The notes: a model not told the origin generated them from the letters alone. A stretch of 64,000 bases of DNA from Alnus glutinosa (GCF_958979055.1 NC_084887.1:24921044-24985043); one strand, 5' to 3'; positions 1 through 10,620 are shown, counted from the stretch's first letter. Made by a program: numbers and translations.

Positions 1-1640
1 GATTCATATACATTTATATGTATACATATACAATGCTTAAACCTAATCCGATGATACACATAAGTACCGTGTGTATATAGATAGGTGGATTAGTTACTAG
101 GTTGCTACAAAATTGATTTATATCATATTTATATGTTCTATAAGTCTATTAGCTTATACATATTAACTTAACAACTCATATTAGATTAGGCTATAATCCT
201 CTTTTATAACATATCTGTTCACTAAAGGAAGTTTAAAGCACAAACATGAACTCCTAACATTAAAACCAGCCCATTGACTGCCCTCTTTAACCAAAAGAAT
301 CCAAATATACCCACCTCAAGCCTTACACCAAATCATGAATCAATATACCCATACAAGCATAACAAGAAATCTAACCATCAATCATAGCTACCCTTCAAAT
401 TAAGCTCTGAAATAAATACTATTCTTAATCGGTTAACTTATCAAAACAATCCCTTAAAATTCATACAACATTAATCATAATTATCACAATCTCTATTCCA
501 ACAATAATCCAAGATTCTCCTACGACCAAACCTTCAACATCCATGGCCATTCATCAAACCCAAAGCTCTCAAATATTAACACATATCATCCATAGGCAAC
601 ATAACTAAAAATCAAAGAGACCAACTCCAACATCAATAACTCATTCGGTCAACAACAAAATACATCCATTAAAGCCTCAATTCACATCCATAAACATTAT
701 ACTCATTCTCTATCAAGTAACCATAACCCAACGTTACCACTCAATTTAAAACTCCCAAACCAATCCATCAAAATTACACAACACCCATCATCAACAATTA
801 ACAATTACGTTCTCTAATGTCACCATGAGGTCTCAACCCAAAGTACATCAACAAATCCAATACATAGGGTTAACAACTTAAAATCAACTACAACCTTCAT
901 CAATAAATTACCATTCACCAATACTCAAGAATCTGGCCATTAAAATCCATATACATGGAGCCATTAACACCAACATATCATAATTCTAACAATCCAATTT
1001 AGTTGTTCGGAAATTAGTGACCGAACCTAAACCCCACCCTTTCAAAACTACTCAATCTTTCATAGTCAAACTAGGGAATCATATTTTATTATTTTGAAAA
1101 CCTTATTTCTAGAACAGAACAACACAGTACCCGGTTGTCCAAAATCCCAAATCCATCAAACAACTCCAAGCACCAAACCGCGAGTATATAGCCAACACAA
1201 GGGAATAATCTCTCGATTCATAATTTATCAACTAAAATCAACACCATAAAATTACTAATGATCAAAGATAATCCAATATCATAGGGGCTCCAAGCCATTC
1301 AGTTAACATACCAAAAACAGGGGTTTCGGTTTCTCAATGCTAAAATCAGTTCAGCCAAGCACATCAAACAGGAGACACATTTAAAATACCCAATCAAATC
1401 AGCCGACAGTCCAGAAAACACCCAAATAGTCCCTGCCAACACACAACCGGCCACAACGGAGAACACAGTCGACCCATACACAACCTATAAACAACAAATA
1501 CCAACTCAGAAAATACTAAGCTCATGGTAACAATCCTGACAACACAAGTATCACACACGGCCGAACAAAACCCCCAAAATCATAAAACCCTAATTTCACT
1601 ATAATCAAATCAATCCACAAAATTATAGGATTTATATACC
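1..1640. other. Intergenic, AC-rich, nothing recognised
   Basis: No convincing coding region, RNA gene or repeat boundary is visible. The plus strand is A/C-rich and the only open frame (1299-1481, minus) has no recognisable composition or motif. The stretch could be a decayed long LTR or downstream flank, but no terminal repeats were found inside the window. Confidence 0.5.
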
Positions 1641-2475
1641 TTGGGGATTTTTCTCAACAAATCCGCCGGAAAAGTCGCCGGAAATCACTTTGAAGAACCG
1701 GGTCTTCTTCTCGGGTTTGGTGGGTTGCGGGTCGCACGGGTCACGGTCACGGGTTCTCGGATTTTCTGGGCTCACGGGTCGCGGGTTCAAGCTCCTGGAT
1801 TCCGCCGGAGCTCCTCAATCGCCGGATTTCAGTCCCAGTCGCCGATCATGGAGGATCGGGTCCTCACGGGTCGTGGGTCACGGGTTCTACGGGTTTCGGG
1901 TTCTCTCTCTCCCGGGTCATCTCTGGTTCACGGGCTCACCGGAGATCGCGTCGCCGGCGTCTTCTGGTCTCGTCGGCGCCACCCATCGAAGGATCGGACT
2001 CCATCTCCCTCAACTCTCCCAATCTCATCTCTCTCTCAGCAGCTCTCGGCTCTCACATCTCTCGATTCTCTCTCGGTCTCATCTCTCTATTTCTCTCCTC
2101 CCTCAGTCTCTCCGACTCTCTCTGTCTTACTGTGTTCGTGCGAGAAAAGGAAGAAAGAAGACGAAGAAAGAAGAAGAAGGACGAATAAGAAGAGAAAAGA
2201 AGAAAAGAAAAGTGGAAGGGGGGTTGTGCGTGAACTTAAGGAAGAAGGGGAAGTGGGATGGGTTGCACGTGAGGTTGGGGGAGAAAGGGTTGACCGGATT
2301 GGGCTTTTGTCCATTCTCTTCTTTTATTTTTAAAACCCCCATATTCTCTAAATTATAACATTGCTCCAACCCATTTAGTTCTCTCTTTTCTTAATTGTTA
2401 TTTGACCCCATATATTTAATAAACATAACTTATAAATCACTAAATTTCATATTTAATTTCTTGGTCTTCACATAT
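1641..2475. repeat. Compositionally skewed tract: G-rich CGGGT words, then CT-rich, then GA-rich
   Basis: About 1690-1930 contains many copies of short words such as CACGGGT, ACGGGTT and TCGCGGGTT. About 2000-2130 is CT-rich and 2145-2215 is an A/G tract. Long frames here (1641-2333, 1690-2358) are Arg/Ser/Gly-rich products of this skew and overlap each other in different frames, so I do not call them genes. It may be a promoter or 5' leader region of a decayed element. Confidence 0.45.
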
Positions 2476-3014
2476 TGTGACGTCCCACATCGCCTGAGAA
2501 TGAGGATGTGCTTATATGTATAAATGCACCCTTTATGACACAACGCGTTTTAAAGCCGTGATGGTCATGAACCTATCAGAACTCCGCAGTTAAACGTGCT
2601 TCTGCGAGAGCAATCCCAGGATGGGTGACCTCCTAGGAAGTCTGGTTTGGGGAGCCAAAAGCGGACAGCATTGTGTCATTGGGGGTGGATCGTTACAAAT
2701 GGTATCAGAGCCATTGCCCAGCCTGAGATGGTGGGAGCGTGCACAAGCCCAATGAGGGACGCCAGCGGGGACGCTGGGTCCAAGAGGGGGTGATTGTGAC
2801 GTCCCACATCTCCTGGGAATGAGGATGTGCTTATATGTATAAATGCACCCTTTATGACAGCGCGTTTTAAAGCCGTAATGGCAATGAACCTATCAGAACT
2901 CCGCAGTTAAGCGAGCCGCCGCGAGAGCAATCCCAGGATGGGTGACCTCCTGGGAAGTCTGATATGGGGAGCCAAAAGCGGACAATATTGTGTCATTGGG
3001 GGTGGATCGTTACA
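2476..3014 (+). mobile_element. Cassandra TRIM retrotransposon, complete, two LTRs
   Basis: LTR1 is 2476-2697 and LTR2 is 2795-3014. Both start TGTGACGTCC and end GTTACA and are close to identical, with a short indel. LTR1 is followed by a primer-binding-site motif (TGGTATCAGAGCC, 2700-2712) of the initiator-Met tRNA type, and LTR2 is preceded by a purine-rich tract (about 2780-2793). The 97-bp internal region has no coding capacity. Each LTR carries 5S rRNA-like sequence, the hallmark of Cassandra. Flanks CATAT and GATCT do not give an exact 5-bp TSD. It must move with enzymes supplied by other elements. Confidence 0.93.
2574..2645 (+). other. 5S rRNA-derived promoter block inside Cassandra LTR1
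   Basis: The block resembles plant 5S rRNA from the internal promoter onward: CAGAACTCCGCAGTTAA, then an A-box-like stretch near 2588-2600, and an IE/C-box-like GGATGGGTGACCTCCT (2619-2634). A second copy lies in LTR2 at about 2889-2961. The 5' and 3' parts of 5S rRNA are missing or diverged, so this is not a 5S gene; it probably drives RNA polymerase III transcription of the TRIM. Confidence 0.85.
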
Positions 3015-3682
3015 GATCTTTTCTATGTTTTTAATGTTTTTTGCCAAGAAAGTCACAAATTTGCAAACGGGCAAAAACCACGGCCGGGTTGATCGAGCCA
3101 ATGATAAAATGGCACTAATTTTGTTAAATCAGATTGCTTGTAAAAGATATCAGCTTTTTTTTAGCAGAACTTTCTTAAATTCTGTTAGTGTTTCTCAAAA
3201 AGTATGTGCTTCCATATATGATGTTCAAGGGATTGACTCGAGTAGTAATTCATTTGGCTCTAATGTCCTCATGAAAAGATATAAGATGTAAGGTTCCACT
3301 CTCCTCAAGTGTATGCAATTCTTTGGGGTCACACCCTCAAACAAAAGCTCAAGCTTTATCCGACTAGTATGAATGTCTTAAATATCTAATTGGCCGGGGC
3401 GAAGCCCCAAATATCCTGATTATAAAATAAGAAAATAATTATAATAATACCAAAAAAAAAAAAAAATTGCTTTATGTCAAGTTCAAAGAAATTTAAGACT
3501 TTGGCATGTTAATTACCATCTCCATTCAAGTCGCCAAATTTAACGTTAAGAAAACTAACAAATTAAGAAACTATTGTTACAAACATACTCTTCAAAGTGC
3601 ATACAACATATATATCAATTATCAGATCTTGAATGAAAAGAAAGGAAAAAAGAAAGAAAGAAAACCTAACCATATATTAATT
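3015..3682. other. Intergenic, nothing recognised
   Basis: AT-rich spacer with an A tract at about 3453-3466. The open frames at 2938-3291 and 3506-3805 start in Cassandra or lie antisense to the pseudogene below and show no family features. Confidence 0.5.
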
Positions 3683-4347
3683 CTAAGTAGAAATAAGAAA
3701 ACTTCGTGGTTCCGCATAATATTGGAAGCAACCAGAAAACCTCACCATCACAGAACACATCAAAGCCATTCCAAGCACCGCCCCAATAGCCATAGCCCCA
3801 AATAAACTCCTAACCCCAACCCTCCTTTCTTCTTCTCCCTTCGTCTCCTGCTTCGCCTTTTCCTCAACCAAACAATTGAAACATCCTGCCTGCAACACAT
3901 TTTCTTGGTTCAAAATACCTCCCAAAAACTCCACCCGTGCCTTTTCTTCGACAAAACCTAGGGAAAACTTTTTCGGGCCTTCTTCATAAACGGGTGAGCC
4001 CGAGTCAGTAGAGGCCTTCCCGTCGTCGTTGAGGCATGACTCATTGCAAGAACATCTCGAAGCATTGTCATCATCCACATGGGTTTTGAAGCTTTCCCAC
4101 ACACGGAAGTTGCGCTCCAGTTCCGTGAGTCGCTGTTGAATGTGGTGCAAATGGTGGGGCTTTGACAGATGCGATGCGACCTCGGCTGATAGGAGATTCT
4201 TGACGAACACAAACCTTAATTTGTCGAATGTCTTCAAGGAGCGGTTGGGAGCACTGGGTCGTAGCGGGCCGGGAGAGAGAAGACTTGGCTTAGTTCAAAT
4301 TCGAGTTCTTGAAGTTTTCTTTGCAAGATTGAGTATCTCTTTGTCAT
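3683..4347 (-). pseudogene. Putative membrane-anchored plant protein, one frameshift
   Basis: Reading the minus strand, an ATG at 4347 opens a frame starting MTKRYSILQRKLQELEFELS and running to a stop near 4236. A second frame then continues as KTFDKLRFVFVKNLLSAEV to a stop at 3683. The two parts join only with a one-base shift near 4236-4245, and the total length (665) is one base short of a multiple of three. The product would be about 221 aa: an N-terminal heptad-rich helix, a Leu/His-rich block (HLHHIQQRLTELERNF), an acidic/Cys-containing middle, and a C-terminal hydrophobic helix (GAMAIGAVLGMALMCSVMV). I recognise a plant-specific family feel but cannot name it. It may be a pseudogene, or the shift may be an assembly error. 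Confidence 0.55.
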
Positions 4348-4628
4348 TTCTCTTTGTGCCTGTGATTATGGGTTACCTGGAGATCGACCTGTATGTGATT
4401 ATGGGGGGACGGATCGATGACGATTACAGATACTGGGAGTTACATGTATGTGATGGTTGAGGATTGGTTTTTGTTTTTGTTTTTGGTCCCTCTTAATTGA
4501 GCCTTTGCTCAATTATGAAATACTTATAGCCATTTAATTTAATGATTATTCAATTCGATCATTTTGTAGTTTAATTTGAAAATCCCTTATTATGCAATGT
4601 TTTGGAATATTTTGGAAGATATTTGTTG

Positions 4629-4670
<42 letters not shown>

Positions 4671-5196
4671 GGGGGGTGGGGGGGGGAGTGGTTCAACATA
4701 AATATCCTTTTAACTTTGTTAATGGGAGACATAGTAAAATTCTTGTAGACAAAGAAAAAAGATATTATTTTAAAAATAATTTTCAAATATTATGTATGAT
4801 TCTCTATATATTTGTGCTAATTCTCTTGCATCAAGAATTCTTTAAAATTAAAACCACCCCCAAAATCAGATAAACTCTAGAAAACTTATCCACTATAGAA
4901 GAATCAAATTGCACATAGTTTATATATACTTGCAAAATCTTTGTAATAAAAACCTTATATGTACCCCAACCAATGACCCATTTGTCTTCTACCAAAATAG
5001 CTCCAAAACTCTAACAATTCTTCTACAACTCAGAACTTTGATGGCTGAAGGTTTGATTTAGTGTTGTTTAACAAAGTCGATCTAGGAGAGGTTTGATAAT
5101 GAAGGTATAAGGGTGCATGCATGCTAAGATTCGCTCAAAGAGCACAAAATAATGGCCTTAAGAATTAATGAAAATCATGTGCTATGAGGCTTATAT
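4348..5196. other. Intergenic with long poly-T/poly-G run
   Basis: A run of about 38 T is followed by a G-rich stretch (about 4631-4690); open frames across it are homopolymer artefacts. Nothing else is recognised. Confidence 0.5.
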
Positions 5197-5585
5197 TGTA
5201 ACGATCCACCTACAACGACACAATATTGCTTACTTTTGGCTCTCTTGAACTAAACTTCCTAAGAGGTCACGCATTCTAGTATTACTCTCGCATAAGCACG
5301 CTTAACTGCAGAGTTCTGATGAGTTCACGGACATCACTGCTTTAAAACGCGTTGTGTCAAAAATGGTGTAAATATATATATATATATAAGCATATCCTCA
5401 TTCTCTTACCCAGATGATGTGGAACGTTATAATTAATCACTCCCTCTTGGAACCGAGTGTCCCCATTGGTGACCTTGATGGGGGATCACCCTATTCTTGG
5501 CATCTCAGCGAGTGCCCATTGGCAACCCTCATGGGCTTATGCACACTCCCTCCATCTCAAGTTGGGCAATAGCTCTAATACCACA
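5197..5585 (-). mobile_element. Cassandra TRIM, partial, reverse orientation
   Basis: On the minus strand this reads as internal region plus 3' LTR. A primer-binding-like site (complement of TGGTATTAGAGCT, about 5571-5583) is followed by the short internal region with a purine tract, then an LTR (5431 down to 5197) containing the 5S-like block (complement visible as TTAACTGCAGAGTTCTGATG). The 5' LTR is absent. Inside the LTR a (TA)n run (about 5374-5387) has expanded, and the sequence is more diverged than the 2476-3014 copy, so it is older. Confidence 0.82.
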
Positions 5586-5591
5586 TTACTT

Positions 5592-5760
5592 GGGTGTGAA
5601 AAATGGGATGTGCTTATATAAAACATCCTTTTCTAAATGGTATGAGGCTTTTTTGGGGTAAAACTCAAGGAAAAAAAAATTGTGTGGGCTTAGCCCAAAG
5701 CGATCAGTATCATATTACTTGGAACAGACTGTTATATATGGTATTAGAGCCGAACAATAT
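5592..5760 (+). mobile_element. LTR fragment of a second small (TRIM-like) element
   Basis: The segment runs from TGTGAAAAATGGG to GTTATA and is followed at once by TGGTATTAGAGCC (5738-5750), a Met-tRNA-type primer-binding site. There is no 5S-like block. The sequence after the primer site repeats the CAATATCATACC theme without coding capacity. It abuts the partial Cassandra copy, so one may have inserted next to or into the other. Confidence 0.5.
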
Positions 5761-6212
5761 CATACCCCAAAGGGCCAAAGCGGACAATATAATACCCTCG
5801 AGCTTTGAACTACATAAAGTTGGCCTATTCAAATGACCTTTAAATGTTGTTGTGAACGAGAGGTTCTGTCAAAATTCCAAACCAAAGTTTGGGAATCACC
5901 ATCTAAAGACTGATTGAACCGCTAACCCTAGATTTACAACCGACCCAGTTTTGACATTGAATATGCCAACATAAAACCTAGCAAACTCATCATTTGGAAA
6001 TTCTATGACAAATTATCAAAATTACAACTCAATCTAAGTTGAATTGTGGGATTGTAATACTTGGCTTCCGAAAACATACACACAACCATTAAACACATAG
6101 AGAATAGGTACTGATAAAAGTTACATAAATAGATAAAAAGTAGACATTAAAGCACAATAATTTCTGAACAAAAAGATTTGGACCACCACAATAATGATGT
6201 CATTTAATTTTA

Positions 6213-6606
6213 GGGTTAAATACATATTTGCCCCATGTGCTTTACGACCTTTATTTTTTGCCCCCTCAGTTTCACTTTTTATCAATTTTGGTACCAGTGG
6301 TATATGAAAAGACGGAAATGGTACCTCCGTCTGATTTCCCGTCCAAAACTAACGTCCACCCACGGCATTTTCTGTCATGTTGTTGTCTGGATGTTGTTGG
6401 AAACGATGTGTAAAGAATTGGGTTCTGGGCTTCAAATTTTTAGGTACCCAATGACGTGGGTGGACGTTAGTTTTGGACGGGAAATCAGACGGAGGTACCA
6501 TTTCCGTCTTTTCATATACCACAAGTACCAAAATTGATAAAAAGTGAAACTGAGGGGGCAAAAAATAAAGGTCGTAAAGCACAGGGGGCAAATATGTATT
6601 TAACCC
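6213..6606. mobile_element. Mutator-type MITE, long terminal inverted repeats, 9-bp TSD
   Basis: The element begins GGGTTAAATACATATTTGCC and ends with the reverse complement. The inverted repeats extend about 150 bp with only a few mismatches. It is flanked by an exact direct repeat TTAATTTTA (6204-6212 and 6607-6615). A 9-bp TSD is typical of Mutator-like elements. No transposase is present. The near-perfect arms suggest recent insertion or strong folding; open frames in both arms are mirror images of each other. Confidence 0.9.
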
Positions 6607-6693
6607 TTAATTTTACTTGTCTTTCTTATTATGCTACATCAATAGTCCATGATCATTAATACGAAGTATTTGTGAACAATTAATACAAGAAGG

Positions 6694-7438
6694 TAGGGGT
6701 GTGCAAAACCCGCAGCACCCGCCCCGCAGAGGACCGGGTTTTCGGTTTTTTTTTTTGCAGGTTAGGGTCTTAATTTGAAAAATATGTGCAGGGCAGGGCG
6801 GGTTGTGGGTTTAGTGTTTTAAAAAAACCAGATCCCTGCCCCGCCCCGCACCAAGGTAAAACAAAAAAAAAAAAAGAGAAGAAAACATAAATCTAATCAG
6901 AGCCCTAGCGCCCTTCGCCCTTCACTTTTCTTTTTTCATTCACTGCGCCGCACACACAACACTACACAGTGCACACACTTCCCCTCTCTTCTTCCCCTCT
7001 TCTTTCTACAACACTTTTTCTCTTCTTCAGTTCTTCCCCTCTCTTCTTTCTTTCTAGTTTTTTCCCCTCTCTTCTTCCCCTCATATGACTCTTCTCTTTA
7101 GGTATTTGACTTATCCTTTAGTATGGTACTCGTTTTTAGGAACTGGAGAAGGCGTCTTCCTCGCGCAACTTGATAGTGACGACGTCGAGAAGTGGACGCC
7201 CATGGAAGTTATGGAACAAAGCAACCACCCCTCACTTTTTTCTTCATTTCTCTTCAAGCCCACCCCATCAGATCTACTCTGAATTTGCAAAACCCGCACC
7301 GGCAGAAACCGCCCAGCGACCCTGCGGATACAGTGAGCAAATTTGCGGTTGCGAGTGGGATTTTCTATACCCGCATAGTTGCGGGGCGGGGGTAAAAATG
7401 GCGGAAATCCGCCCTGCCCCGCCCCGTGCACACCCCTA
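6694..7438. mobile_element. Non-autonomous hAT-like element
   Basis: Ends are TAGGGGTGTGCA and TGCACACCCCTA, a perfect 12-bp inverted repeat of the type seen in plant hAT elements. Flanking 8-bp sequences are CAAGAAGG and CATGAAGG (7 of 8 match), as expected for an aged hAT TSD. Subterminal regions are rich in CCCGCCCCGC and GGGGCGGG words on opposite strands. Interior frames at 7085-7457 look spurious; no transposase motif was seen. Confidence 0.8.
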
Positions 7439-7472
7439 CATGAAGGTCGTGAAATAATTACTATAAACTTAA

Positions 7473-8763
7473 GGGTTAAATATTATTTAATCCCCTCAAC
7501 TAACATCTCTTTTTTATAAGGCATTATGAACTGACAAGTATAATGATTTGACCCTTCAAACTGTCAATTTGTTGCAACGTAACCCCATCCGTTAGAGGCT
7601 GCTGTCTATTTGGATGAAAAATTGGTCAAGTGCTTGGCACGTGACCGCTTGTGCCAGATTCTCCTCAATGTGCCCTTGTGAGGATTAAAAAATAATAAAA
7701 GGAAAAAATGAAAAAAAAAAATGAAACGATAAAAAACAAGGGGTGGTTGCTTATGGGGGAAGGGTTTGCCTGGGAGCTACCCTCAGAGGTGGTGTCGGCC
7801 ACCTTGGCCACCTATAGGGGTGGCTCGAAGGCAACCCCCACCTTTGGAGTGGCCCGCGAACGACCCCAGATGGCGTCGAGGGTGGCGACAAGCCACCCAA
7901 GAGATGGCTAGCTCCACCTCTGGGGGTGGCTCGCAGGCCACCTCCCTCCCCCAAAGTGGCAGCCACCCCCTTGCTTTTTTTCATTTTTTTTAAAATGTTT
8001 TTAATTTTTAAGTTTTTTATATATATATATATATATTTAATATGTTGATATTTTTTATTAAGAGTGACACATATCATCATTCTATTGGTGATGAAATGGT
8101 AAACTAACGGAATCCATCAAATGTTTTGACGAAATTTGACTGCAGCGACTAATTTGTTATTTTGGTCTACCCCGAGGACATTTGAATTATTTTTTATACC
8201 GCAATAAGCGATTTGTAATTTAGGTCAACCACATGGACTGATTTTACATTTATCCCAAAAATGTTAAGTTTTAAATTTTTATATATATTTACATATTTAA
8301 TTTATTTATACTTTTTAAAAAAGAGTGGCACGTGTCATCATTCTATTGGTGATGCCACGTAGTACATTAATAAAATCGGTCAAGTTTTTTGATGAAATTT
8401 GACTATAAGGACTAAATTGTTATTATGGCCTACCTTGAGGACTTGAATTATTTTTTATACTACCATGAGCAATTTGTAATTTTGGTCAACTACAAAGACT
8501 GATTTTGTAATTATCTTTAGATTTGTTTTTCTTTCTTTCTTTCTTTCTTCTTCTTCTTCTTTTTTTTTAAATAGTCTTTTTCAATCAATTAATAAATACA
8601 AAGGGTAATTTTGGTTTTTTAATTGTCAAAATATGGGTATTTTCAGAAGATTTTAGTCATAGTTGATTTTCTGTCCAACATAATGACCGAAGCATGAAAC
8701 TTTTCATTTCATTGTTTTTAATAAAAAAATTGTTGTTAGTTGAGGGACTAAATAATATTTAAC
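7473..8763. mobile_element. TIR element (Mutator-like), 1.3 kb, with internal duplication
   Basis: The left end GGGTTAAATATTATTTAATC and the right end (complement of GTTAAATATTATTTAGTCCC) form an inverted repeat of about 30 bp. The flanks TATAAACTTAA (7462-7472) and TATAAATTTAA (8764-8774) match at 10 of 11 positions. The interior has a GC-rich block with GGCCACC/GGTGGC words (about 7790-7970). It also has two direct copies of a roughly 200-bp unit (about 8062-8260 and 8323-8515), both containing CATCATTCTATTGGTGATG. No transposase was seen. Confidence 0.65.
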
Positions 8764-8806
8764 TATAAATTTAAAAAGCTTTCAAATAGGAAATATTATG
8801 TTAATA

Positions 8807-9630
8807 CTCCGTTTGTTTAAGCGTAAAATATTTTTTGAAAAATATTTTTCGTATATTTTGGTGTTTGGTGCCATTGAAAATAAAAGTCAAACCGAAAATA
8901 TTTTAGTTTGACCAAAATAACTTATTTAGTTTCGGAAAATAATTTACATTTTTAAATTCCGTAAATCATTTTCTGAGTTTGAATTTTTTATTCTCAAACC
9001 GCTGAACCATCGTTAGACCACCACCAAGACAAACTCAGGCAACCGTCAAGTCACCACCAAACCATACCGGCTGATCACCGAGCCACCCTCGGGCTATCGT
9101 TGGACTATCACCAGACTCCTATCGAGCCACCCCTGAACCACCACCGAGCCACCTTGGACCATCACCGAGCCACTCCTAGACCATTGCCGAACCATTACCG
9201 AGCCACCCTCGGACCACTGCCGAGCCACCCTGAACCATCATCGAGACACCCCTGGACCATCACTGAACCTTTCTTGGACCACATCTGAGCCACCCTAGAC
9301 CATTACTAAGCCACCACCGGACCATCGTTAAACCACCGTTAAGCCAGCCTTAGACCACCGCTGAGCTCACTGGATCACTACTAAACCACCCCGAACCACC
9401 ATTGAGACACATTTGGATCATCCTCGGACCACCACCAAGCAATTATTTTATATTAATATTTTTATGTTGTGAATACAAATTGATTTTTATAGGTTAATAT
9501 GATTGAATGAAAAAACAAAAAATATATGTGATTTTCCATACGCGCCAAATGCTGAAAAATGTTATATGTGAAAAATATTTTCTTGAAAAATAATTTTTTT
9601 TAAAAATATTTTACGTCAAAACAAAAGAAG
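8807..9630. mobile_element. TIR/foldback element carrying a minisatellite
   Basis: The left end CTCCGTTTGTTTAAGCGTAA and the right end (complement reads CTTCTTTTGTTTTGACGTAA) are imperfect inverted repeats, followed on both sides by AAAATATTTTT-type sequence. This matches a common plant MITE end motif. I could not define an exact TSD. The interior (9000-9440) is a degenerate tandem repeat listed separately. Confidence 0.55.
9000..9440. repeat. Degenerate minisatellite, CCACCGAGCCACC-type unit
   Basis: Some 18 to 20 imperfect units of roughly 20-25 bp built from GACCA, CCACCGAGCCACC and CCATCACCGA words. One frame (9100-9288) reads through it as a His/Pro/Thr repeat but has no gene features. 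It lies inside the TIR element, so it probably amplified after or during transposition. Confidence 0.7.
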
Positions 9631-9661
9631 CATAAGTTTGTACGTAATAAAATAGGCTTGA

Positions 9662-9768
9662 GTCTCCAAGGGGTAGCTCAATCGGCTGGGGACTACGCCT
9701 CATAAAGCGGAGGTCACTAGTTCAAATCTCACCTCCCCCTTGTGTGGACATATAAAAAAAAAAAAAAA
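9662..9768 (+). mobile_element. tRNA-derived SINE with exact 11-bp TSD
   Basis: The head resembles a tRNA: an A-box-like TAGCTCAATCGG and a B-box-like AGTTCAAATCTC. It is followed by a short TGTGTGGACATAT body and a poly-A tail. AATAGGCTTGA flanks it exactly (9651-9661 and 9769-9779). A second copy is at 61400-61503 on the other strand with its own TSD. RNA polymerase III transcription and LINE-mediated insertion are the known mode for this class. Confidence 0.88.
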
Positions 9769-10249
9769 AATAGGCTTGATTGTTTGAAAAGGCAAATGGC
9801 TTTCGTGATTTGCAACATCGATCGTACGTATTTGTAAATTGAATTATCCATTCCATATGTTGTAAAGTTGTTGGCTATATTTTCTTTCATAATTCTATCA
9901 ATTATATGAAACACGTTAATTTCATGAAACCCAATGGCAATATGTATCCCTTTTCATATATATATATATTTGTATTGGATTAATTAATGCAACTTAATCT
10001 GTCTAATTATTATTTAAATCACACTATACAATCATTGGGATTACAAATACGAGCATACTAAGAGCTAGTTGCTAATTACACGATAACTCTTGTAATAAAT
10101 CTTGATCCAAGCTAGCTATGAGACGTCATGCATGAGTTTAACAAAATTTGATTCCATATATAAAAAGTCACCTACCTAATCTTCACAGATTGGCCATATA
10201 TAATTGATCTCTAATTATGACAAAGTCATCATTAAGTTTAAGTAGGCCC

Positions 10250-10258
10250 TATAAATGA
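10250..10258 (+). promoter_or_regulatory. TATA box of the cysteine-rich peptide gene
   Basis: CTATAAATG lies 54 bp upstream of the ATG at 10312, a spacing that fits a short plant 5' leader. Confidence 0.5.
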
Positions 10259-10311
10259 ACCGTTAATTAAGTAATTAAAGAAATGTTTCAAGAGATCTAG
10301 AGCGGGAAAAT

Positions 10312-10620
10312 ATGGGTAGAAATGGTAGTAGAAAACCAGTCCTGGAGAAGATTATGGTACTAGTAATTGTACTTGTGCTAATTGTAGTGCAAGCTGATAA
10401 TCCTCCCCCTCCCTCTATAATTTCTCCTTGCTTTTCCTCTCTCAAACCATGTGAAGATCATGGAAGCCACAGAAACATAAAAAGATGCAATGAAAGGTGC
10501 AAACGTACTTGTGCTGGATTCAGAACTGAACATATATACAGGGGTTGCGTTGGTGGTTGCAAAGCACAGTGCTTGAAAGGAGGGCTTCGAAGTCAATATA
10601 GTATGAATTTCTCAATTTAG
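10312..10620 (+). CDS. Small secreted cysteine-rich peptide (thionin-like pattern)
   Basis: A 102-aa single-exon frame. Residues about 12-28 form a strongly hydrophobic signal-peptide core (IMVLVIVLVLIVVQA). The mature part has eight cysteines spaced C-X6-C-X11-C-X3-C-X3-C-X11-C-X3-C-X3-C. Two CX3CX3C modules resemble plant thionin-like secreted peptides, but the family assignment is my inference. It would enter the secretory pathway and fold through four disulfides; the role could be defence or signalling. A TATA box sits upstream. The last dozen residues after the final Cys are unremarkable, so an unrecognised 3' intron is possible. Confidence 0.6.
   Translation: MGRNGSRKPVLEKIMVLVIVLVLIVVQADNPPPPSIISPCFSSLKPCEDHGSHRNIKRCNERCKRTCAGFRTEHIYRGCVGGCKAQCLKGGLRSQYSMNFSI

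Noticed and set aside
1641..2358. Two overlapping long open frames (230 and 222 aa)
   Set aside because: Different frames of the same skewed, repeat-word sequence; Ser/Arg-rich with no domain or splice context.
2574..2961. 5S rRNA genes
   Set aside because: Only the internal-promoter part is present, inside terminal repeats with primer site and polypurine tract: Cassandra LTRs.
9666..9740. Functional tRNA gene
   Set aside because: It has A- and B-box-like motifs, but a poly-A tail, target-site duplication and a second dispersed copy show a SINE.
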